A stretch of DNA of 9,926 nt from NCBI GenBank assembly GCA_022837365.1, contig JALHHV010000083.1, forward strand, positions 1-9,926, written 5' to 3'. The position numbers and the translations under genes were made by a program. Of the stretch, positions 1-6,382 are shown piece after piece. This DNA is from Desulfovibrio sp. (GTDB lineage Bacteria; Desulfobacterota; Desulfovibrionia; Desulfovibrionales; Desulfovibrionaceae). A model generated the notes under the pieces. The model ran no database searches and had not been told where the DNA came from. It saw nothing but the letters and a program-made list of their open reading frames with translations. The first letter of the stretch is position 1, and every line of letters begins with the position of its first letter.

Positions 1-23
1 CCTCCAACCCCAAGGAGCATCCC

Positions 24-677
24 ATGCCGCGCATCCTTCCCGGCAGCACGCCGGAGGCCGACATCTACTGCCTGACCGATGACGGGCTGTCGCGCGGGCG
101 GTCCGCCGTGGACGTGGTGGACGCCATGCTGCGCGGCGGGGCGCGCATCGTGCAGTACCGCGAGAAGGACAGGCACGCCGGGGACATGTTGCGCGAGTGC
201 ATGGAGTTGCGCCGCATGACCCGCGAGGCCGGGGCCTGCTTCATCGTCAACGACCACGTGGACATCGCCGTGCTGTGCGATGCCGACGGCGTGCATGTGG
301 GGCAAGAGGACTTGCCCGTGCAGGCGGTGCGGCAACTGGTGGGGCCGGGGCGCATCATCGGGCTGTCCACCCATTCGCCGGAACAGGCCCGCGCCGCCGT
401 GGTGAGCGGGGCGGATTACATCGGCGTGGGTCCCATCTTTGCGACACAGACCAAGAAGGACGTCTGCGCCCCGGTGGGCTTCGAATACCTGGACTGGGTG
501 GTGGCCAACATCGAGTTGCCGTTCGTGGCCATCGGCGGCATCAAGCTGCACAACATCGGGCAGGTGGCCGCGCACGGCGCGCGGTGCTGCGCGCTGGTCT
601 CGGAAATCGTGGGCGCGGACGACGTGGCCGCCCGCTTCGCGGAGGCCCGCGCGGCGATGCGCGCGGTGCGGGGATAG
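24..677 (+). CDS. thiE: Thiamine-phosphate synthase
   Basis: This 217-aa protein has the size and motif order of the ThiE/TenI TIM-barrel family. ThiE joins HMP-pyrophosphate to hydroxyethylthiazole phosphate to give thiamine monophosphate and pyrophosphate in the cytoplasm. Visible motifs are the pyrophosphate-binding VQYREKD (Q44, R46, K48), NDHVDIA (N76, D77), GVHVGQEDLP with the Mg2+-type acidic residue D96, a central IGLSTHS, GVGPIFATQTKKD (134-146, with the conserved GP and T/K residues), and AIGGI (169-173) of the C-terminal phosphate cup. The ATG is preceded by AAGGAG at 12-17 with good spacing. The upstream neighbour is cut off, so whether this belongs to a thi operon cannot be seen, and no TPP riboswitch lies inside the window. 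The gene is intact, with no missing catalytic residue. TenI, the regulatory paralogue, is less likely because the substrate-binding residues are all present. Confidence 0.95.
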   Translation: MPRILPGSTPEADIYCLTDDGLSRGRSAVDVVDAMLRGGARIVQYREKDRHAGDMLRECMELRRMTREAGACFIVNDHVDIAVLCDADGVHVGQEDLPVQAVRQLVGPGRIIGLSTHSPEQARAAVVSGADYIGVGPIFATQTKKDVCAPVGFEYLDWVVANIELPFVAIGGIKLHNIGQVAAHGARCCALVSEIVGADDVAARFAEARAAMRAVRG

Positions 678-736
678 CCCGGCCCGCACGTTGCGCCAGC
701 TAACGCCATTCTCCTCCGTTTCCCGCCCAGTCACGC

Positions 737-775
737 AAAAACGCGGCGCTCCCGAAAGGGCAGCGCCGCGTTGTT
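737..775. terminator. Bidirectional intrinsic terminator between thiE and the EF-hand gene
   Basis: An 11-bp perfect stem (740-750 with 762-772, AACGCGGCGCT/AGCGCCGCGTT) is capped by CCC-GAAA-GGG, a GNRA-type tetraloop, with one bulged C. Read on the minus strand the stem is followed by TTTTT (complement of 737-741), which makes it a classical intrinsic terminator for the EF-hand gene ending at 826. On the plus strand the tail is only TTGTT, so termination of thiE is likely but weaker. Confidence 0.8.
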
Positions 776-825
776 CATTGCATGCAGCAACGGCGTGACG
801 TCTTCGTCTGCCGGGTGCGTTCCCG

Positions 826-1800
826 TCAGGCGATTTCCTCCAGCAGTCCGGATACGCCCGCCGAGGTCGTGGCGGAATCCGCCGAGGCGAACAGGCTGGC
901 GAAGTCGAAGCCGCCCGCGCTGCCGTAGGCGTTCATGGCCCGCCGCAGTTCGGAGGTGGAAGCGTCGGACCCGTTCTCGCCGCGCGCCAGGCGCAGGGCT
1001 TCGGCGTAGCCGGGAATGGCGGCGGCCAGTTCCTCGGTGGAAACCATGCCGTCCTTGTTGGTGTCCAGTTCGTCGTAGTCTTCTTCCTCGTCGTCTTCGC
1101 CGGAAGAACCCGAGGCGCCGCTGGCCGACGAGCCGGAAACCGCCGCGCTCAGGCTGGAACCGGAGGTGGAGGCCACGCCGTTCTCGATGGCGGTGGACAG
1201 TTCGTCACCGGTGATCACGCCGTCGCCGTCCAGGTCGAACTGGTTGAAGGTCTCCTCGTCCAGGCCGGATTCCTTCAGGGTCAGGTCGCCGCTCTGGTCG
1301 CCGTCGGCCAGGCCCATGATCATGGCCGTAAGGGACGAATAGGCCTGCGCGGCGGCGTCGGACGCGGCCGAGGCGTCCACGGCGAGGGTGCCGTCGTCGC
1401 CGACGGTGGCCACGCCCGACTTCAGGGCGGCCTCCAGTTCGAAGCCGGTCACCGTGCCGTCGCCGTCGGTGTCCAAGGCGTCGAACGACTCCTGCTCCAG
1501 CCCCGATTCATCCAGCGAAAGCCCGCCGCTGATGTCCTTGTCCAACTGGCCCAGCAGCGAGGCGGTCTGCGCGAAGGCCGAGCCTTCGCCGCCGCCTTCG
1601 TTCAGCATGGCGATGAGTTTGTCGCGGTTGCTGAACAGCCCGCTGGCCTGGGTGGAGCCTTCGCTGTCGTCCGACCCGCCGAACAGGCTGGCGAGGGCGG
1701 ACGTGGCATTCTGGGTTATCTGCGACGCCTGGTCGCTGCCCCAGGATGCCAGCAGTTCCTGTAACGTGGAACTGCTGGAGCTTATTCCCGATATGCTCAT
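826..1800 (-). CDS. EF-hand calcium-binding protein, five loops (324 aa)
   Basis: An acidic, Ser/Ala/Gly-rich protein with five canonical 12-residue EF-hand loops: 87-98 (DKDISGGLSLDE), 110-121 (DTDGDGTVTGFE), 166-177 (DGDQSGDLTLKE), 189-200 (DLDGDGVITGDE) and 246-257 (DTNKDGMVSTEE). Each has Asp at position 1 and Glu at position 12. Loops 1/2 and 3/4 are spaced exactly 23 residues apart, so each pair shares one short helix. The start at 1800 (MSISGIS) is chosen because AGGAGGT lies just upstream; the frame stays open for 40 further codons upstream but with no ribosome site. There is no signal peptide or membrane segment. A low-complexity Ser/Gly/Asp/Glu stretch (about 209-243) separates loops 4 and 5. 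A paralogue lies upstream on the same strand. Ca2+ binding is well supported; the cellular role (buffering, sensing or a secreted protein) is unknown. Confidence 0.88.
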   Translation of the reverse strand: MSISGISSSSSTLQELLASWGSDQASQITQNATSALASLFGGSDDSEGSTQASGLFSNRDKLIAMLNEGGGEGSAFAQTASLLGQLDKDISGGLSLDESGLEQESFDALDTDGDGTVTGFELEAALKSGVATVGDDGTLAVDASAASDAAAQAYSSLTAMIMGLADGDQSGDLTLKESGLDEETFNQFDLDGDGVITGDELSTAIENGVASTSGSSLSAAVSGSSASGASGSSGEDDEEEDYDELDTNKDGMVSTEELAAAIPGYAEALRLARGENGSDASTSELRRAMNAYGSAGGFDFASLFASADSATTSAGVSGLLEEIA

Positions 1801-1861
1801 GAGTACCTCCTGACGTACCACATGTGCGCAGCGCCGTGCTCGCCCGCAGCCCGAGGGCAGG

Positions 1862-1887
1862 AAAAGCGTGCCGCACCATGCGGCACG
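1862..1887 (-). terminator. Intrinsic terminator-like hairpin between the EF-hand genes
   Basis: A 9-bp perfect stem (1867-1875 with 1879-1887, CGTGCCGCA/TGCGGCACG) has a 3-nt loop. On the minus strand it is followed directly by CTTTTC. It lies downstream of the 285-aa EF-hand gene and only 66 bp before the start of the 324-aa one. It would separate the two transcriptionally, or attenuate read-through. No clear sigma70 promoter is visible between it and the downstream start. Confidence 0.5.
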
Positions 1888-1921
1888 GCCGCGAAAAAGC
1901 AAGAATCGCACCAACGGCAAA

Positions 1922-1972
1922 GCCTGCCGGGTGGCATGGCGTGGCGGGCCGCAACGAGCCCGCCCGGCAGGC
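1922..1972 (-). terminator. Large stem-loop after the 285-aa EF-hand gene
   Basis: A 10-bp perfect inverted repeat (GCCTGCCGGG at 1922-1931, CCCGGCAGGC at 1963-1972) encloses a smaller CGGGC/GCCCG stem (1945-1949 with 1958-1962). It begins 30 bp past the stop codon of the upstream EF-hand gene. On the minus strand it is followed by CTTTGCCG, only a weak T tract, so it may be a terminator or an mRNA 3'-end stabiliser. It forms a tandem with the hairpin at 1867-1887. Confidence 0.4.
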
Positions 1973-2001
1973 GATCAGTGTGGCGGGGTGCCGGGGCCGC
2001 G

Positions 2002-2859
2002 TCAGGCCGTCGCGCCTGCTGCCCCGGTGGCGGCCTGCGCCGCCTCGGCAGCGGCGGCGTCCGCGAGCACGTCGGCAATGTCGCCCACGGCGCCGGAAGA
2101 TGCGTCGGTAGTGCTGCCGCCGTCACCAGAGGCGGTGCCGCCGGTGGCCGCCACCGCGCCGGAGGTGCCGGTGGTGGCGCCCGTGCTGCCGGTGGGCGCG
2201 GTTTCGAACAGGGCGGTCATCAGGCCGCCCATGTTGCCCTCGTACCGTTCCACGGCCTCGCGGGCGGCCATGCCGTAGGCCCTGCGGCCGTAGCTGTTGC
2301 GCGCCACGGAACTCAGCGCGTGCAGGGCGCCCATGACGTCCAGCATCTGTTGCAGCGAGCCGCCGAACTCGTTGGCGGTGACGCTGCCGTCGCCGTTCGT
2401 GTCGATCCGCGCGAAGCGGTTTTGGTCAAGGCCGGATTCCGGCTGCGACAGCCCGCCGCTGTCGTCGGCGTCCAGATGATCCACGATGCGCTGGGCGATG
2501 CGCGAGGCCATGGCTCCCACGGTGCCCGCTGTGGTGAGCGTGGCGTCCGTGGCAGGCGCGGACGTTTCGCCCGTGCCGGTTGCATCATCGGCGCCGGAGC
2601 GCATCAGGCCGATCAACTCGTCGCGCTTGCTGCGCAGCCCGGCGCGCAACTCGCGTTTGCTGACGTCGCCGTCGCCGTCGCTGTCCAGCGCCGCAAAGGC
2701 CGTTTCGGACAGTTGCGCCTCGGAGGCGGAAAGGCTGCCGTCGTCGTCGGCGTCCAGTTCCTCCATCATGGCGCTGGCCAGCCGGGCGGTGGCCCTGCCC
2801 CTGCCGTGACACGGGTCCCATCCGTTGCGGAAGGCTCCTCCGCAATGCTTGATGCTCAT
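2002..2859 (-). CDS. EF-hand calcium-binding protein, four loops (285 aa)
   Basis: A paralogue of the downstream 324-aa protein. It has four canonical EF-hand loops: 36-47 (DADDDGSLSASE), 59-70 (DSDGDGDVSKRE), 130-141 (DADDSGGLSQPE) and 153-164 (DTNGDGSVTANE). Both pairs have the same 23-residue spacing as in the paralogue, and the connector ESGLxxxxF is shared (ESGLDQNRF here). The Ca2+-ligand Asp/Asn/Ser and Glu12 positions are all filled. The start at 2859 follows GGAGGT, and the leader GGAGGTAC(G/T)CATGAGCAT is nearly the same in both genes. Residues from about 218 to 285 are an Ala/Thr/Gly low-complexity tail. No signal peptide or membrane helix is seen; C6 and C17 lie near the N-terminus. 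It sits 132 bp downstream of the XRE regulator gene on the same strand. Ca2+ binding is likely; the biological role is unknown. Confidence 0.86.
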   Translation of the reverse strand: MSIKHCGGAFRNGWDPCHGRGRATARLASAMMEELDADDDGSLSASEAQLSETAFAALDSDGDGDVSKRELRAGLRSKRDELIGLMRSGADDATGTGETSAPATDATLTTAGTVGAMASRIAQRIVDHLDADDSGGLSQPESGLDQNRFARIDTNGDGSVTANEFGGSLQQMLDVMGALHALSSVARNSYGRRAYGMAAREAVERYEGNMGGLMTALFETAPTGSTGATTGTSGAVAATGGTASGDGGSTTDASSGAVGDIADVLADAAAAEAAQAATGAAGATA

Positions 2860-2991
2860 GCGTACCTCCGTCTGCCCTCCCGGGTCTGCCCGGGCTTGGC
2901 CCGGGGCATCAAGCCGCAACACGAACGGCGGCGGAAGGTTTTGCCCGCTTCGCGGGCTGCGGAGGACGAGGCAAGTTCCGTTCCGGGAGCG

Positions 2992-3273
2992 TTATTTTCC
3001 CGGCGGCGGCACATTCCCCGTGGCGGGTATCCGGGCGGAAAACGCCCGGTCTATGAGACTGCCCGGCGGTATTCCCAACGCATCGGCTATGGCAAGGATG
3101 TTCAACAGGCACAGGTTGCGCTCGCCGCGCTCCACGCCGCCGATGTAAGTGCGGTGCAACTCCACTCTTTCGGCCAACTGTTCCTGCGACCAGCCGAGTG
3201 CCTCACGAAAGTGGCGGATTGCCGCGCCTAGCTCGATAAGGCATTGTTTTTCTTCGGCAGAGTATCCTGACAT
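2992..3273 (-). CDS. XRE-family HTH transcriptional regulator (93 aa)
   Basis: A small cytoplasmic DNA-binding protein made almost entirely of one Cro/C1-type helix-turn-helix domain (about residues 14-75). The scanning pair is GWSQEQLAERV (27-37) followed by the recognition segment ELHRTYIGGVERGERN (38-53) and the closing helices LNILAIADALGI. The pattern RTYIxxxERGxRN resembles restriction-modification controller proteins and phage-type repressors. The remaining C-terminus is a short basic/proline tail, with no sensor domain. The ATG at 3273 is preferred: GGAGGA lies five bases upstream, whereas the upstream in-frame TTG at 3285 overlaps that ribosome site. Its promoter region carries two GACTATAAGT repeats, so autorepression is likely, along with control of the divergent plus-strand transcript. 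No restriction or modification gene is nearby. Targets beyond its own region are unknown. Confidence 0.88.
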   Translation of the reverse strand: MSGYSAEEKQCLIELGAAIRHFREALGWSQEQLAERVELHRTYIGGVERGERNLCLLNILAIADALGIPPGSLIDRAFSARIPATGNVPPPGK

Positions 3274-3314
3274 GGCTTCCTCCAATGGCTGAGGGAATCC
3301 ATTCAGGTTCTGCG

Positions 3315-3343
3315 TTGACGACTATAAGTCTACAGACTATAAG
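3315..3343 (+). promoter_or_regulatory. Sigma70-like promoter, plus strand (towards the chemoreceptor)
   Basis: TTGACG (3315-3320) and TATAAG (3338-3343) are separated by exactly 17 bp; each matches the sigma70 consensus at 5 of 6 positions. The start of transcription would be near 3350, giving an untranslated leader of about 420 nt before the chemoreceptor ATG. The second GACTATAAGT repeat covers the -10 box and the first abuts the -35, as expected for repressor control. Confidence 0.65.
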
Positions 3344-3344
3344 T
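3320..3344. repeat. Direct repeat GACTATAAGT x2, probable XRE operator
   Basis: GACTATAAGT occurs perfectly at 3320-3329 and 3335-3344, a 15-bp period. The junction also forms a small palindrome AGTCT-AC-AGACT (3327-3338). Both copies fall inside the overlapping divergent promoters and 47-71 bp upstream of the XRE start codon. Binding by the neighbouring regulator is inferred from position; it is not shown by the sequence. Confidence 0.55.
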
Positions 3345-3349
3345 ATCAC
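3321..3349 (-). promoter_or_regulatory. Sigma70-like promoter for the XRE regulator, minus strand
   Basis: Read on the minus strand, GTGATA (3349-3344) and TATAGT (3326-3321) lie 17 bp apart, matching the consensus at 4/6 and 5/6. The leader to the ATG at 3273 would be about 40 nt. It overlaps the plus-strand promoter almost completely, so the two would compete for polymerase and share an operator. Confidence 0.5.
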
Positions 3350-3771
3350 ACGCCATCTTCGATCCCTAAGGCCGAGTACGTAATTTTCTATTTCATGGGT
3401 AACGGCAAGGTCGCGATTCATGCGGCTTGTCTGCAAGCACACGCTTCGATGACGATGAATCTCGCCTTTGCTGATGGTGTATTGCGATATGCTTTTCCTC
3501 GCATGCGCAATATTTGCTACAAAATAGAACACAGGGTGTTGTGATCGATGATTCATATCTTGAAGCGCATTTATGAATATCAATTTCCTTTGTGATCTGC
3601 TTTCTGCACGGCAACGGTCTGTTTGTGGTGTGTTTATCGGACAAAGTCTCAATATCTTTATGATTGCTTTGGTTTTGATTTTGAAGGGTAATTTTGTCTT
3701 GCTGCGAGTGGTGTCTTGTCAGGTGTCAGGGGCATGAGGGCGAGTGGGCAGAGTATGTTCTGGAGTTTTTC
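3345..3771 (+). other. AT-rich untranslated leader between the XRE and chemoreceptor genes
   Basis: These 427 bp are much richer in A/T than anything else in the window and hold no recognisable gene. Two small plus-strand frames exist: a 49-aa one (3395-3544) and a 54-aa one (3573-3737) containing a hydrophobic stretch. Neither has a convincing ribosome site. Possible secondary structure includes TTGCG..CGCAA arms (3482-3486 with 3506-3510) and a 7-bp inverted repeat ATTCATA/TATGAAT (3551-3557 with 3572-3578). TATGAT at 3659-3664 resembles a -10 box but has no good -35 partner. The stretch may be a regulatory leader or foreign DNA. Confidence 0.5.
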
Positions 3772-5520
3772 ATGACGTTAAAGATGAAGTTGATCGTGAG
3801 TTTTGCTGTCTTGTTGGTGCTTATTGCAAGTGTCGGCGGATCATCTTCAGTTCAATTGAAGGCTATTCTTGAAAATGTTGTAAAGGTTACTGATAACGTT
3901 CTTCCAAGTGTAAAGGCCATAGCTGATGTACGGGGCAACCTGAATGAGCTTCGCAGGCAGCATTTCCAGCATGTCATTGCCTCTGAAGAACAGGAGATGG
4001 AATCCATCGAGCAGAACCTGAAGGCCATCAACGGCAGGCGCATGGCCAACAGCACCATTTACGAGAAGCTCATCACCTCGCCGGAGGAGCGCGCGGCGTT
4101 TCAGGACTATCGCTCCAATATCGAAGACTACGTGAGCGGCATGCAACAGGCCCTGGCCCTCTCGCGCGACCACCGCGAGAACGAGGCCATGGAACTGGAC
4201 AGGAAGGTGCTGCGGCCCAGCTTCGCGGCGGCCATGGATGCCCTGAGCCGTTGCGTGGAACTGAACGACCGCGATTCGGCGGCGGCCGGCAAGGCGGCAA
4301 ACGACCGCGTCGCGTCGGCCCAGCAGATCAACATCGCGCTCGTGGCCGGGGCCTTGTTGATCGGCGCCGGGGCGGCCATGTTCCTGATCCGTTCCACCCT
4401 CAGCCAGCTTGGGGAAGACCCCGGCTACCTGCGGGGCGTCTCTACAGAGATCGCCGCGGGCAACCTGAACGTGGCCTTCCGGTCCGAGCGCCCGTTGTCC
4501 GGGGTGTACCAGGCCATGCAGGCCATGGTGGCCACCCTCAAGGGCAAGATAGCCGAGGCCGACGAAAAGACCGTGCTGGCCGAGGCCAAGGAGCACGAGG
4601 CCATGGCCGCCACCGCCGCCGCCGAGGAAGCCCGCAGGCGCGCGGAAAACGCCAGGCGCGAGGGCATGATCCAGGCCGCCCAGAAGCTGGAGGGCGTGGT
4701 CGAGGTGGTGTCCTCCGCGTCGGAAGAGCTTTCCGCCCAGATCGAACAGTCCGACCGGGGCGCGGAAGAGCAGTCCAAGCGGGTGGCCGAAACCGCCACC
4801 TCCATGGAAGAGATGAACGCCAGCGTGCTGGAGGTCGCCCGCAACGCGGGCACCGCCGCCACCTCGTCCGAGAACGCCCGCAACAAGGCCGAGTCGGGCG
4901 CGGACATCGTGAACAACGTGGTGCGCGAAATCTCGCAGGTGCAGCAGCAGTCCATGGACCTGAAGCGCGACATGGAAGACCTGGGCCGCCAGGCCGAGGC
5001 CATCGGACAGATCATGAACGTCATCTCCGACATCGCCGACCAGACCAACCTGCTGGCGCTCAACGCCGCCATCGAGGCGGCCCGCGCCGGTGACGCCGGG
5101 CGCGGCTTCGCCGTGGTGGCCGACGAGGTGCGCAAGCTGGCGGAAAAGACCATGCAGGCCACCAGCGAGGTGGGCAGCGCCATCCGGGGCATCCAGCAGG
5201 GCGCCCAGAAGAACATGGACAACGTGGACCGCTCGGTGCGGGCCATCGAGGAAACCACCCGCCTGGCCCAGGAATCGGGCGCGTCGCTGAAGGAGATCGT
5301 GGCGCTGGTGGATTCGGCCACCGACCAGGTGCGGGGCATCGCCACCGCGTCGGAGCAGCAGTCCGCCGCCAGCGAGGAGATCAACCGCGCGGTGGAGCAG
5401 GTCAGCACCATCTCGGCCGAGACGGCGCAGGCCATGCGCGAGGCGGCCAAGGCGGTGTCCGAACTGTCCAACCAGGCCCAGGTGCTGCGCCGCCTGGTCG
5501 AAGAACTGAAACAGGGGTAG
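3772..5520 (+). CDS. Methyl-accepting chemotaxis protein (582 aa)
   Basis: A transmembrane chemoreceptor that passes a periplasmic signal through CheW to the CheA kinase. TM1 is at about 6-23. A roughly 160-residue, mostly helical periplasmic domain (24-186) resembles four-helix-bundle sensors. TM2 is at about 187-206 and a divergent HAMP region follows (207-260, with AAGNLNVAF). A long coiled coil leads to the highly conserved hairpin tip [20 protein letters not shown] (420-439) and [18 protein letters not shown] (443-460). The end VEELKQG lacks a CheR/CheB-tethering NWETF-type pentapeptide. The start at 3772 is preferred: TGGAG lies six bases upstream and the hydrophobic TM1 follows at once. 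The TTG at 3694 would add 26 residues before it. The first 60 codons are AT-rich in third position (25/60 G or C), against 48/60 in the next 60. The ligand cannot be inferred. cheW follows after 7 nt. Confidence 0.94.
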   Translation: MTLKMKLIVSFAVLLVLIASVGGSSSVQLKAILENVVKVTDNVLPSVKAIADVRGNLNELRRQHFQHVIASEEQEMESIEQNLKAINGRRMANSTIYEKLITSPEERAAFQDYRSNIEDYVSGMQQALALSRDHRENEAMELDRKVLRPSFAAAMDALSRCVELNDRDSAAAGKAANDRVASAQQINIALVAGALLIGAGAAMFLIRSTLSQLGEDPGYLRGVSTEIAAGNLNVAFRSERPLSGVYQAMQAMVATLKGKIAEADEKTVLAEAKEHEAMAATAAAEEARRRAENARREGMIQAAQKLEGVVEVVSSASEELSAQIEQSDRGAEEQSKRVAETATSMEEMNASVLEVARNAGTAATSSENARNKAESGADIVNNVVREISQVQQQSMDLKRDMEDLGRQAEAIGQIMNVISDIADQTNLLALNAAIEAARAGDAGRGFAVVADEVRKLAEKTMQATSEVGSAIRGIQQGAQKNMDNVDRSVRAIEETTRLAQESGASLKEIVALVDSATDQVRGIATASEQQSAASEEINRAVEQVSTISAETAQAMREAAKAVSELSNQAQVLRRLVEELKQG

Positions 5521-5527
5521 GCGCGGC

Positions 5528-6055
5528 ATGGATACCACCCACGAGACCATCGCGTCCGCCGTATCGGGGGCGTCCGGGCAGTTCCGGCCGGGCGGCGGGG
5601 ACGGCACGCTGCTGCAACTCGTCACCTTCACCCTGGGCGAAGAGGAATTCGGCGTGGACATCCTGCGGGTGCAGGAGATCATCCGCATGATGCCGGTCAC
5701 CCGCGTGCCCGCCGCACCCGCGTTCGTCGAAGGCATCATCAACCTGCGCGGCAAGGTCATCCCCGTCATCGACATGCGGGCGCGCTTCGGCCTGCGGGCC
5801 GGGGCCGCCGATGAAAGGACCCGCATCATGGTGGTGGAGATGGGCGGCCGCGTGGCCGGGTTCATCGTGGATTCGGTGTCGCAGGTGCTGCGCCTGCCCG
5901 CCTCCACGGTGGAAGCGCCCCCCGCCGTCATCGAGGGGGGCGGGTCCGACTTCATCCGTGGCGTGGGCAAGCTGGAAGGACGGCTGTTGCTGCTGCTGGA
6001 CCTCGACCTGCTGCTGGGCGAGAGCGAGAAGGCCGTGCTGGACGGCATCCGGTAA
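5528..6055 (+). CDS. cheW: Chemotaxis coupling protein CheW
   Basis: A single CheW/SH3-like domain (about residues 27-165 of 175) that bridges chemoreceptors and the CheA kinase in the polar signalling array. Seen motifs are LVTFTLGEEEFGVDILRVQE (31-50), the very conserved INLRGKVIPVIDMRARFG (71-88, with the NLRG arginine used in receptor/CheA contacts), GFIVDSVSQVLRLP (111-124) and DFIRGVGKLEGRLLLLLDLD (141-160). The N-terminal 26 residues are a Gly/Ser/Ala-rich extension. The gene starts 7 nt after the receptor stop codon and has only a weak GGGG-type ribosome site, so translational coupling to the receptor is likely. It is probably dedicated to that receptor. No CheA or response-regulator domain is fused to it. 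Confidence 0.95.
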   Translation: MDTTHETIASAVSGASGQFRPGGGDGTLLQLVTFTLGEEEFGVDILRVQEIIRMMPVTRVPAAPAFVEGIINLRGKVIPVIDMRARFGLRAGAADERTRIMVVEMGGRVAGFIVDSVSQVLRLPASTVEAPPAVIEGGGSDFIRGVGKLEGRLLLLLDLDLLLGESEKAVLDGIR

Positions 6056-6060
6056 ACCGC

Positions 6061-6120
6061 CCGGACAAGATCGTTGGGGAGCAAGGCCGTCCCGACAAGA
6101 TCGTTCAGGCGCAAGGCCAC
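6061..6120. repeat. Two-copy 30-bp tandem repeat after cheW
   Basis: Units 6061-6090 and 6091-6120 align without gaps and match at 24 of 30 positions. The shared core is GACAAGATCGTT followed by GCAAGGCC. It starts five bases after the cheW stop codon. It is too short to be a CRISPR array and has no spacer structure. It might be a truncated member of a dispersed repeat family; only a genome search would show that. Confidence 0.65.
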
Positions 6121-6288
6121 CCGGCCGACGCATCGAAGACTGCTCCGTGGGCGTGCCGCGCGTGACGGCGCGCAAGCGATCCCCCGCCGCGCCCGGACGC
6201 GCGGCAACGCCCGCGCTGCATGGCGGCACGTCGCCACCCCGCCTCCTCCCCGACATGGCGGGTCCCCCCCAAGGGCGACGGGCCGACC

Positions 6289-6328
6289 GCGAAGGCGCGG
6301 GGGCATGCGACATGCCCCCCGCCTTCGC
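6289..6328. repeat. Long near-perfect inverted repeat between convergent genes
   Basis: GCGAAGGCG (6289-6297) pairs with CGCCTTCGC (6320-6328), and GGGGGCATG (6299-6307) pairs with CATGCCCCC (6311-6319) around a CGA loop. Together this is an 18-bp stem with a single bulged C at 6298. A further CCCCC/GGGGG stem follows (6328-6332 with 6338-6342). No T tract follows on either strand, so it may protect mRNA 3' ends or act as a factor-assisted stop for cheW. The 6121-6288 stretch before it is GC-rich with no recognised gene. Confidence 0.6.
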
Positions 6329-6345
6329 CCCCTTTCCGGGGGAAT

Positions 6346-6381
6346 GAAAAACGGCGCGCTTCCCTTGGGAGGCGCGCCGTT
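6346..6381 (-). terminator. Intrinsic terminator of the SNF2 gene
   Basis: A 10-bp perfect stem AACGGCGCGC/GCGCGCCGTT (6350-6359 with 6372-6381) continues inward through a G-U pair to TCCC-TT-GGGA. Read on the minus strand it ends in GTTTTTCATT, a proper T tract. On the plus strand the tail is only TTGCTT. It lies one base after the last homologous codon of the SNF2 protein, and no stop codon comes before it. Confidence 0.75.
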
Positions 6382-6382
6382 G

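Noticed and set aside
2943..2957. GCCCGC-TTC-GCGGGC hairpin between the XRE and EF-hand genes
   Set aside because: The 6-bp stem is followed on the minus strand by AAAA rather than T residues, so it is not a terminator for the XRE gene; too short to assign any role.
2992..3273. XRE protein as part of a restriction-modification or toxin-antitoxin system
   Set aside because: No methylase, nuclease or small toxin gene is adjacent; the neighbours are EF-hand and chemotaxis genes.
3203..3652. A 149-residue minus-strand frame overlapping the XRE start and promoters
   Set aside because: No ribosome site, no recognisable motif, and it would overlap both the repressor gene and its operator region.
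6061..6120. Possible CRISPR repeats
   Set aside because: Two directly abutting imperfect units with no spacers and no cas genes nearby.
5402..6382. Open minus-strand frame continuing the SNF2 protein for over 300 residues antisense to cheW and the receptor
   Set aside because: The sequence is low-complexity Pro/Arg/Gly/His-rich with no family resemblance. Long antisense frames are common in GC-rich coding DNA, and a terminator intervenes. It was not counted as real protein.
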